In this document: in pieces, positions 1-9,715 of the stretch | Position numbering within the stretch: position 1 is the first letter of the stretch | Layout: every line of letters starts with the position of its first letter | DNA from: Gnetum montanum | Lineage: Eukaryota; Streptophyta; Gnetopsida; Gnetales; Gnetaceae | Direction: 5' to 3' | DNA: 60,000 nucleotides | Assembly: GCA_015680685.1 (NCBI GenBank) | Contig: MNCI01033474.1 | Span: 804,009-864,008, forward strand | Translations under genes and position numbers: made by a program | The notes under the pieces: model-generated | What the model was told of the DNA's origin: nothing | Databases searched by the model: none | The model's input: the letters and a program-made list of their open reading frames with translations, nothing else

Positions 1-1232
1 TTGGGATGCTAAAAATGAAAATTTAATGGGTTTTATGGGAGGTATATGCTTTTCTACACTGAAAAACTCCTATAGGGGGAAAATTTCACCTACCTCCAGT
101 GTGAGGGGATGTGGGCCACCTACTCCTAGAATGGAGGCATCAAAACCAACATGGAGGGACATAGGAGAGTGGACTTCATCTACCTCCAATATAGAGAGGG
201 GATGATGCTTAGCATAGAAGGGGTTGACCTTCACCGCTAGCTTTGATATCTCATCCCCCAACATTGACACCTCCTCCCCAGCATAGAAGCAACATGGCCA
301 AGATTTCAACATTACATCAACTCTAGTAAGAACCCTACAATGTTAGTGTGGAAGTTGCATCCCTGTTACTATTTTTGGTAGACAGAATGACCATGGAGGT
401 ATAACACTTTTCATATGTGATAACCCTCTTGGATTTTGGGCACCAACCCTACTAAATGTGGCCAAATTTGCAGCCCAATCTATCAGTGTTTTCAACTAAT
501 TTATAGCCCAAATCATGGCCAAAATTCTATAAACCCAAAATCCCAATACCATTTCAAGGTTCCACAGTCTTAGCAAATACACTTACTTTGCATTCTAAGA
601 ATTTTGGCATTTTGGACATCCAAGAGCTCTAGCTACTTAGTAAAAATGTAGCTTCTTAGGGCTTGGTAGCGTAGAACCATTCTAGCACTGTTATCCCTAT
701 TAAGCCCTTTGGAATTTGTGAGCTTGGAGTATTAATGCTATCCCTTGGATCTCCAAATTACAACATAAAGCATTTTGATAGCCTTAATTCTTCACATTTC
801 TCAACCTTAGTAGTGACAAATATTGCATATTTTGAGCATTAGTAGAGGAGGTTGGAAAACATTAGGAGTGGCTAAGCATCTGAATCATGGAGCAGATTAT
901 ATCTTCTTCAACAAACATGTAACCCCCACCCAAGTGAAGCCCCCTTTGCTCTCCTATGGGCACTTTTGTACATACTTCTAAACTCATTATTTATTCATTT
1001 AATAATTTTTATGGGTTCATTTCATGTGCAATTTATATTCATTTTTCGTTTTTAGATCTACAATTTTTACACTTTTTCACAATCATGTTTTGTAACCTCC
1101 TAAGTCCTTGGGTGATCTATTAGATCATCCAGAGCATCCTGAATCCAATTTTCATTGGAGGTCATGGGGATTTGGGGTTGAGGCTATCCATGATTAAGAA
1201 ATCTTGTCTTTTTAGTAGCTAATATTTTTCGT
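1..1232 (+). mobile_element. Right part of a plus-oriented LTR (weak)
   Basis: No reading frame is convincing here. The stretch from about 1090 to 1232 resembles the last 200 bases of the LTRs of elements E and D: a gate-gaycatt-c-gag-catcctgaa segment, then a ggggtt(a/g)ag segment, then an end like ...cgtcgcaa, matching E's ...gattgcaaca. No primer-binding site follows, so this would be a 3' LTR or a solo LTR, entering from the left edge. It appears to sit in the last intron of element A's antisense gene, since that gene's final exon begins at 1279. The match is by eye and decayed. The rest of the interval, up to about 1080, holds nothing I recognise. Confidence 0.4.
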
Positions 1233-1278
1233 CGCAATAGTGTTGATTATTGATTAGACTCATGTTATTATGGTTTAG

Positions 1279-1332
1279 GTACCAAGTGACACTAGTGGCC
1301 CTAATAGGGATGATGTTGGAGATGCTCCTTAG
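1279..1332 (+). pseudogene. Last exon of element A antisense gene (remnant)
   Basis: After a TTTAG acceptor, a short frame reads VPSDTSGPNRDDVGDAP and stops at TAG. It matches the final exons of the antisense genes in C (ends ...DDPPAPDA, stop) and D (ends ...DTSDNGTRGDA, stop) in length class, composition and position: downstream of, and antisense to, the protease of element A. Earlier exons are missing or lie left of the window, because an LTR seems to have entered the preceding intron. This is a remnant, not a gene. It matters because it extends the antisense gene to a fourth and older family member. Confidence 0.5.
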
Positions 1333-2090
1333 CCCCCTCTAGTGGCACCTCAGCACCTTCAGTTGGTGATGTCTTTGCTTGTTTCATTTGTTGTTGATGT
1401 AATGCTATTATGATTTTGTGGCTAGAGTTAGTTGTGGATTCATGAGAGAGTTTATTATCTTATGCATTATTTACTCTATGTGACAAACATTTAGAGTATT
1501 ATTATTTTTAAATTTTAATCTTACTTATATGTTTTGATGCTTAATTTTTCATTCATATTATACATTTTAAGTTTTCATTCACATTATAAGGCTACATTGA
1601 TTAAATCTTGTAGTTATAATGTAATAATTCGGTAGAGTGATATGTGAAACTGGCTAGGAAACAAAAATATGAGCTAGGTTGTAAATAGGTTATAAAGTTT
1701 TTGCTAGTTTTAGGCCATGGAAGGCCCTATGATTTGGCAATTTTAAGCCATGATGAGTCCTACAATTTTCCAATTTTAGATTGTGGTGGATCCTACAATT
1801 TAAAAAGAAATTTTTTTTATCATTTTTTTATGTTTTAAATTTTTATGAGTTTTTAGGTTTTAAAGATTTTATGGTATTTTTATGCCTTATGTTATAAAAA
1901 AAACAAGGCATAAGGGTAAATGGTAAACATGAATAAACCTTAGGCTATGTATAAAGTAAAGTTAAAATAATGTAAAACAAAGTAAAGGAAAATGGTGCAT
2001 GCAAATACTATTTTAACAAGACTAATAAGGCTATAGAAAAAGAAGGCCGCATGGTTATAAATGTAAGGGCAAGTGAATGGGTGGTATACA
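1333..2090. repeat. Element A spacer with hairpin-repeat tract
   Basis: Noncoding AT-rich spacer between the antisense last exon and the end of the gag-protease frame. At about 1698-1800 lie three decayed hairpin units, the clearest being GGCC-atggaa-GGCC after gctagttttA. The same repeat follows protease in B, C, D and E. Confidence 0.5.
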
Positions 2091-5000
2091 TCAATTGTGC
2101 AAGTATTTCCTAACCTTTGAAAGATTAGGAAAGATATATGATCTATTTTTCATGATTTTGGACTCATTGTTTCCTTTGCTAACTACATTGAAGGGGAGCT
2201 TATTCCATGGTACATCCATGGATTCATCATTGTTAATTTTAGCCTCTTGTGCTCTATCAGGCTTCTTGACTTTGTGGTTAATAGTAGTAGTTTCTTCTTG
2301 AAATTCCACTTCAAATCCTTATTCTACGTCAACATTGTTGATTGCCAAAGAAACCACACTATTGTCATGGATGATTATCTCATCTTCCTTGTATGGTAGA
2401 TGAATTTCTTGATGAATCGATGAGGAAATAGCTTGTAATTGAGCTAGCCAAGGCCTCCCAAGAATTAGATTGAATCCTAGTATCTCTTTAACCACCAAGA
2501 AGTTATCCATTGTTGGGAATTGTCCCCCTACCACAAAGTTTATAGAAATGGAACGTTTTATAGAAACTCAAGATTCATGAAAGGATTTAAAAGTCTAAGT
2601 TGAAGTATATTGCATATGCTCCATTAGACCTAAACATTAAATTATGGTATAAGGTATTACATTAGTTGCTACTCTGTCATCAACATGCATCCTATGTACC
2701 TTGTACTATCCTACCCTTATGGTTATGAAGAAGAGAGCCTTGGTTGTCTTGCCATCCTAGGGGCTAGTCTTGACTTCGCTATCATAAAATACTAGTGTTG
2801 TCAACTTCATTTTTTCCTTTCATGAAGGTGGTACCATCATTGCATGAATAACCTCTTCACTAGTAGGGATGTCCTTACTAATAGGAATAGAGGTCAACAT
2901 CTTCACTAATGCATTGTGGTGTGCAGTGGAAGTGATTACAAGGTCATATAGGCTAAGGGAGAAGTTCTTTTAATTTAGAGACTGCTTGACCTATTTCATA
3001 GCATTGAATAAGTCCTTGTCATTTGTTGTTGTCTTCTCATTTTTATTATTCTTGACTTGCTTCATGAGCCTTAGGATGCAAACTTCATGCTTGAGTTATG
3101 TTTTGGCCTCTTTTCCTTTACCTTGTGGCTTGGGGCCCTTCCATGATTAATTGGTTGAAGTAGCCTGAGCATTAGAGCTCATTAGAATGGATGAGATGGG
3201 AGTGGGCTTTAGTGGATCCACCTCATTCGATTATTTGGTCTTCTTGTTATCCTTATTCTTATGCTTTAGTGCGGGCTTCTTACATTGTTTTCTTGGGGGT
3301 TTCTTACTATTGTTGTTTAGTTGAGAAGAAGTTGTTGCATGGGCCACCATAGTAGGATGTTGTTCAATTGTGTTTGTTGCTTTAGTTGTAATGGAAGGGG
3401 GTATCTTGATTACAAAATCATCCTTGGGATGTTTAGGTGATGGTATCCTTACAAAAATATGGGGCCTTGAGCTAGATGAACCTGAAGGGCCCTGTTGTTG
3501 CGAGGAGATACCTAAATCACAAATGGCTCCTATGAAAGTCTAGGATTGTTGTTTACATTAAATGCTTCCATAGTATATGGGACGTTCTTGGCATTCAATG
3601 GATTCTCGTAAACCTACATAGATTGGTTTTGATGCCTAACTGGTTTAGAGGCATTGAGTACCAACTCACCCTTGCCTATCATCTTTTGCAGGTCATTCTT
3701 TAGTGCTAGGCAAAAGTTGGTATCATGACCTAGTAGTTGATGGTAGTGGTAGAAACTCAATCTTGAAGTACTTAGGTATCAACAAGTCATCCTTGGTTAC
3801 AAGAGTGGGATTCTTGGTGATTTCACATATTCTATCATGCATCTTATATTCTCCCACTCTTTAACAACTGATGAAGGAGTTTGGATGATTTTAGTGATAA
3901 CCTAGTGTACTTAGATGAATCTTCACATTTAAAGTTAGACCTTGTATTAACTGATGCAGAGGCCCCAGACATTAGTGGTTGGTTATTTACTTTGGGGGCC
4001 TTGTGTTAATTAATTTTAGGCTCCTATTTTGTTTTTTTCTCTTTGGAAATAGTGGCCATGGTAATGCTATTTTGTCTCCCCCTTTCCTTATTCTTTCATT
4101 TATGTTAATTCTTATATGCCACATAGACAAGGTCATGACTAGCCACAATGGCATCCTCTATGTTCTTGGTTTGAGAAAATGCTTGTTTGAGTGATCATAG
4201 TTCTAGGTAGTAGAGTTTAGACTTAATGAAGTCATTAATCACCCCCTTAAATATAGTAATAAGGTGAGTTTCAACTATTGGTTCAGACATCTCATTTAGA
4301 AGAGCATTCCATCATTATATAAACTTTTGTACTAGCTCAAGAGATCCCTACTTAACCTTCATTAGTTGGTCAAGAGTTATATCAAGTTTCAAGTTATATT
4401 TAAAATAGTTAATGAATTGTGATATTAGGTATTCTAGTGAGGATATAGATCCTCTTAGTAATGCAAAGTCCTAGTCCAAGGCTTTCTGAGTAAGGTTCAT
4501 AGAAAAAATCTACATTATGGTATGTATCTAGGCTTGCAGTAACAAACATTCATAATGGAAGGTTATAAGGTGGACATTAGGATCACCCTTATCATTGTAT
4601 TTGATGAATTGAGGTATGGGGATGCTTGATGGAAGAGTTATCTATGGGATAAAAGGATTGATTAGATTTCCTTGATAGAACTCCATGATCTTCATTGTCT
4701 AGGTTTTGGAGGCTTTAAGCTTTCATAACTCTTCTGTAAAATCCTAGATCATTTGGAATGCTTAATCTAGGCCTTGGGGCATTCTAGTGGATTGTGGTGT
4801 ATGTACACAAGGTTGCGGAGTAGGTTGATAGACCTATGGCCTCATGATGACTTGAGGCATGGAAGGGAGAGGTTGGGTCATCATGGCCGTATGGGAACTA
4901 AATAACAAGAAGGAGATCAATAGTGGTATTTGGGGAACAAAGGGTATGAATGGTGTATGTGACTCTTAGGTCATTTGGGATGCCACTATGAGGCCTATTG

Positions 5001-5567
5001 GCATTGAGAAAGGGTGAGCAGTGGTGAAGACTTTTGGTGATGGCCATGCAAACTGAGGCTACATAGCAAAAGGCATTGAGGAACATAGGGAGGCTATTTG
5101 GAACACAGATTGTGCCTAGTGGACCATTATAATGGGTTCTAGTCTAAACATGGTTAGGTAGATGGGAGAAATAGGTTGATGGACTTGCCCTATAGAAGTC
5201 GTAGGGGAGGCTAAAGTAGGTATAATGGTTTGAAGTGCTAATTGTTGAAAGAGTTTCCTTGTGAAGTTTTATGGTTCAAGCTTGACCTCAAACTCATATT
5301 GTTCCTCATGTCTACTTTTTGAACTAAGATTTTAACTTTGTTTATCCATCTCAATTAAATGAGTTAGTATATGTATGTAAGTGTTGTTCAGTGGTATTTT
5401 ATCATAAGGAAGGGTATGTACTGGTTTTGATGAATTAACTCATACTCATGCTTGGCCTTGGCTTTCATTCATGGAATGAGCAAGATAACTTGGATTTTGA
5501 CATAAATGAAATTATAGTGATCTTTATTTATGATTGAAAAATCTAGGGTTTTCCCCTTTAATCTAAG
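2091..5567 (-). pseudogene. Element A gag-protease, decayed
   Basis: Read on the minus strand, the segment begins near 5567 inside the gag N-terminus (a frame with DHYNFIYVKIQ, matching QDQYNFICIKIQ of element C). It passes the region of the C-D-Y-H zinc knuckle near 3700-3740 and ends with a retropepsin-like block at 2319-2534 containing NLILGRPWLAQL and HQEIHLPYK. The final segment, 2091-2309, matches the post-protease tail of element C (DxPWxxLxFNxxSxG). The frame is broken many times, so no protein can be made. The missing N-terminus, leader and 5' LTR are explained if element B inserted in gag at about 5568. In a living element, Gag would form the particle and the protease would process it. 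Confidence 0.75.
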
Positions 5568-6714
5568 TGATTACCTACACTTAGGTATGGTAGGTTCTTT
5601 CAAGTCATAGCCCCTCATAGCATCTTAGCTAGATGTCATATTAGTCAAGTTGAGGGGAAAGATAGTTAACTAGCTAAAAGACATAGTTACTGGTTTAAAT
5701 TTGGTTTACTAAAATGTATAAATAATTATTTAAATGAAAATTATAGCATGTGGAATTGTATAAGGGTATGACTAGTTATGACTAGAAAATAGTTGAAACT
5801 ACAACTACAAGTACAGTGCAAGTTGTAGTGAAAATGTTATATACTGCACCTTGGAAAATGTTGTAGGTTTAGGTGTTAGAAGGACCAACTACATTGGCTT
5901 TATGACATTCAAAAATGTCAATGGATGGAACACCAAGAGGTCCATAGGAATACAACCTAACCCCAAATCTATGCAAGGGTTGTGCTGGAGAAAATAGAAA
6001 CAGGGCACCCTAAATGGTTTTGTCGATTAGACAAGGACTTACGTGGTGTTGAAATGACCATTTGTGAGAAGAGTTTATACTAAGTTACGCATAGGCATTG
6101 GGTCTAGGAAACCTAGAGTGTAGTAGGGTGTCCCAGCCTGAGGACTGTGATGTAAACGTGCAAATATGTATGAAAAGTGAGAAACTACAAGCATTACACT
6201 AAATGCCAAAGATAAATGCTTGAGAAATGTAATAGAATTTGAGAATAGTAGTGAACCACCCCAAAAGAAGGAGCGTAGCTAATTCACAAAGGTATACATA
6301 ATGTATAATAGACACAGTGGGAGTGTAGTTATAACCTCGGTGGTGTCAAGTTGTGAAGTCTGTTACTTACTGTGTTGGACTATTCTTGCTAGGTTGGTAG
6401 TCAAAGTGTACCATGTGATGTTCTATAGGGCTGCAATGGGGCTATAGTATACCATTCGGTGTAGCTATGCCTCTCTACCGATGTGATGTGCTTTGGGTCT
6501 TGTTCATCCATGGAGTTATGTGCCAAGATGCCAAAGTGCCAAATGCCAAAATGGAAGTGCCAACTCCCTTACTGGTCAAGAATGGAAGCCTCCTCCTTCC
6601 CCCTCTTTCTCTTTTTTTCCTTCTTTGAAACATTAGGGTGCAGGGGTACTTATAGGGCTAGGGTTAGCTCAAAATGTGGATTAGGTGCCATGTGGTAGTG
6701 TGGTGGGTGGGACC

Positions 6715-7610
6715 ATGGGATACTATCTGCTAGGCTTGTCCCATGTTATGCGTAGGACATGGGATGCTGGCTGCTACGCCTATCCCATGTTACATGTAAG
6801 ACATAGGACATTGGCTACTAGGCTTGTCCTATGTTATGCGTAGGACATGGGACGTTGGCTGCTATGCTTGTTCCATGTTACGTGTAGGACATAGAACATT
6901 GGCTGTTGGGCTTGTCTCATGTTACGCGCAGTACATGGGACACTGGCTACTATGCTCATCCCGTGTTACACATAGGACATAGGATGTTGTCTACTAGGCT
7001 TGTCCCATGTCACACGTAGGACATGGGATGCTGGCTACTATGCATGTCCCATGTTACACGTAGGACATAAGACGTTGGCTGCTAGGCTTATCTCGTGTTA
7101 CATGTAGGACATAGGACACTGGTTGCTATGCTTGTCTTGTGTTACGCATAGGACATAGGATGCTGTCTATTGGGCTTGTTCCATGTTATGCACAAGACAT
7201 GAGACACTGGCTACTATGCTTATCCTATATTACGTGTAGGACACAGGATTTTTTCTACTGGGCTTGTCCCATGTTACGCGTAGGACACTAGACACTAGCT
7301 GCTACACTTATCCTGTGTTACGTGCAGGACATAGGACGTTGGTTGCTGGGCTCATCTCGTATTATGTGTAGGTCATGGGATGATAGCTACTATGCTCATC
7401 CCATGTTACGTGTAAGACACAAGACACTATCTGCTAGGCTTGTCTCGTGTTATGCATAGGACATGGGATGCTAGCTTCTACGCTTATCCTGCATTACACG
7501 TAGGACATAGAACATTGGTTGCTGTGCTTGTCTCATGTTACATGCACGACATAAGATGTTGTCTGCTATGCTTGTCCCATGTTACACATGGGACATGGGA
7601 TGCTAACTAG
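6715..7610. repeat. 44-bp minisatellite, about 20 copies
   Basis: Tandem repeat of 44 bp, for example units beginning TAGGACAT at 6753 and TAAGACAT at 6797, then 6841. Each unit holds inverted arms ACATGGGA and TCCCATGT separated by about 18 bases, so every unit can fold. Units differ mainly by transitions. It lies inside the LTR of element B and is absent from the LTRs of C, D and E. Confidence 0.9.
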
Positions 7611-7830
7611 GTTTATTATGCTACGCCACACTGCACAACTTGACAGGTGCTATGCTGCGCTACGCTGCATCGCATAATAGGTTACTACACTATGCTATGC
7701 TACACAGCGTGAGATGATGCTATGCTATGCTACGCTACATAACATGACAGGGTGCTACACTGTGCTACGCTATGCAATGTGTCATGGTGCTATGCTATTC
7801 TATGCTACACAACATGACATGTGAATTTGT
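7611..7830. repeat. TACGCT/AGCGTA word cluster in LTR
   Basis: Dense short repeats of gctaTGCTACGC-type words with frequent self-complementary runs (gcatagc, tacgcta). The same vocabulary fills parts of the LTRs of D and E (14340-14900, 19240-19740, 51540-52040). Confidence 0.7.
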
Positions 7831-7991
7831 AGAAAGTGCCATCATTCTAACACTTAGAAGAATTTTGCAAATCTGGAAGTTGGAGCTGACTACACTCAGC
7901 ACATGGAAAAATATGGGCAAAGTGCCACCATTTTGACACTTATTCAAATTTGCATTCTAGATGTTGAGACCCAAAATTTTGTGGTGTTTTA

Positions 7992-8393
7992 ATAGCCCCT
8001 CTTTTTTGACATTTGGAGGAGTGGCCCGAGAGACATCGATAAAGAATTACAAATCACTAGAGCAGACATGCCACCAACATCACTTGTTGGTACAAGATTG
8101 GATGTCATTTTACCATGCTCAAGAGTGCTATGGGAATAAGGTTATGCTGAGGGACAAGGAGTATAGGAAATGCTAGGAAGATGACATTTAAATGGTGGAA
8201 ATGAAATGCAAACAGTGGATCGTGATGTAAGATGCAAATTCAGCATGGTTGATAGTGACCATGACATGAAGTGGTTCGTCCTTGAAATGTTGACCTCTCA
8301 TCGGAGTGCTTATGAGAGCATCAAAGTTAATCTAAGGTTGGGCCAATTGTGAAGCTGTAATATTATCAATTTGCTTGGGGATGTGCTTTTTCC

Positions 8394-8450
<57 letters not shown>

Positions 8451-9224
8451 TGAGGCAAATGTTTTTTGGGTTTAGCTTACTACTGAATGTTAGCTGCAAG
8501 TTGGCAATTGAGAAGATAGACTTTTTTTTAACGCATCCAGATCACATCTATAGGATAGGTGTTTTCTCCTCGGGATGAGTTGTGTTACATCTGTTTAGGG
8601 CTTTGACTAGTCTAGAAATTCTTCCCATGGGATGAGTTGCATTATGTCTATCATGAGTTCAGTGATTGATGTGAAGAGAATGCCATATTCATCACAATGT
8701 GTATGCTAGAGGGATGTGAAATCATGAGTATGTGGGAGATAAGAGTATATTGGGATGAAGGAGTGGATATGCATAGGCTGTAACAGGGATGAGGGGGGAT
8801 GTGCAGTCTTGAGTGGCTTAACTAGTCCAATAATGCACATCAGAGCAATGTGGTGACTTACTGCTACAATGAGATGCATCTCTACATGACCACCTTTGAA
8901 ACTTCATCCTACTAACATAAATCTAAGAAGACAAGAAAACCACACAATGTGAAATGCAAGTGCAAATGCCAGATGTGAAGATGCTGAAGTGCTAGATGTG
9001 AAGATGTTGTAAATGTGTTAAATGTTGTACTAGCTACAAGTGCTTAGGAAGCCAATGAAAATGTCAAGGCAATAATGTTGCAAGTCCTCTAAAGGCCGCA
9101 CTAATGGAAAGTGCTTCAAAAGATCAAGAGAATGGTGGGAGGCGATGATGCTGTGAGTTCCACCAAGGCCACATTAATGGAAAATGCTCCAAAAGATCAA
9201 CAACATGCCAGTTTAAAGTCCTGG
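7992..9224 (-). mobile_element. Element B region between integrase position and 3' LTR
   Basis: Noncoding 3' region of element B. The segment near 8870-8960 (gatgagatgcatc... then a ...gacaagaaaaccacac-like run) resembles 23155-23230 of element C, which lies between integrase and the 3' LTR. A pure (TC)n microsatellite occupies 8397-8447. Open frames here are accidental; none matches a family protein. Its presence directly after gag-protease shows that the antisense gene and pol are missing from B. Confidence 0.55.
8397..8447. repeat. (TC)n microsatellite
   Basis: Uninterrupted TC dinucleotide run of about 50 bases. A long Ser-Leu run in an overlapping frame comes only from this repeat. Confidence 0.95.
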
Positions 9225-9400
9225 AAGATTGTGAACATAGTTTAAGGTCTTGGCAGATTGTGATGTGCTAGTTTATAGTCCTAATAGACTGCTAGATGTT
9301 GTTCTAGTTTAACGTCATTACCCAAGGATGAGTTGTGCCAGTTTATAGTCATAGCAGACTATCTATGCCAGTTTATAGTCATAGCAGGCTAGTGCTTACC
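9225..9400. repeat. Hairpin-repeat tract of element B, post-integrase type
   Basis: Several copies of agTTTAtAGTC-6 nt-GACT units. The best is ATAGTCATAGCAGACTAT at 9345-9362, with a perfect 6-bp stem and 6-base loop. The unit style (TATAGTC...GACT) matches the tract after integrase in element C (23365-23670). Confidence 0.8.
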
Positions 9401-9559
9401 TTGCTTATGTAAGGTACAATGTTGCATGTGTAGTCATGCTATGTGCTTGTGAGATCCTACAAAAATCAAATAGAAAAATAGCATCATGTAGCAACTATTG
9501 TAAATAGAGTTGAAATGCACAAATGAAAGGAAAGTAGTGCAAAAATTGATAGTTCGAGG

Positions 9560-9605
9560 TCATCCTGGGCCATAGGCTAGTTTAAGGCCTTTCCAGGGAA
9601 TGTGT
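9560..9605. repeat. Hairpin-repeat unit of element B, post-protease type
   Basis: Reads ctagtttaaGGCCtttccaGGG, the GGCC style seen after protease in C (33850-33875) and D. It lies about 150 bases from the post-integrase-type tract, so the two tract types, which should flank about 10 kb, are almost joined in B. Confidence 0.6.
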
Positions 9606-9715
9606 TTTTTTTGTTTTATTATTTATTTATTTATTATTAAATGTATTTTTGATTTTTTTCAAATGAAACATGTAAGCTAAGTTGATGAATGCATAAACAA
9701 AGTAAAATGCATGAT

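Larger units (their letters stand above)
5568..7991 (-). mobile_element. Element B 3' LTR (expanded)
   Basis: Long terminal repeat related to element C's LTR. The segment around 6000-6060 matches C's ...gggtggtcc...gatcagacaaggayttac region, and the upper end AAATTTTGTGGTGTTTTA at 7991 matches C's LTR end. The adjoining internal bases, read on the minus strand, give a purine-rich run AAAAAAGAGGGGC, a good polypurine tract. The lower end is placed at TGATTACC (5568), where A's gag frame stops, but this edge is uncertain. At 2.4 kb it is twice the length of C's LTR because of a 44-bp minisatellite and a tract of TACGC words. Confidence 0.55.

Noticed and set aside
2077-2301. Plus-strand frames overlapping the gag-protease blocks (also 10071-10361, 34616-35566, 24278-25186)
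   Set aside because: They are antisense shadows of minus-strand gag-pol frames that match family motifs.
6715-7610. Regular array resembling a CRISPR locus
   Set aside because: Units are contiguous 44-bp copies without unique spacers, inside a plant LTR with no cas-like genes.
8375-8578. Small protein with Ser-Leu run
   Set aside because: Produced by the (TC)n microsatellite; no related frame in other elements.
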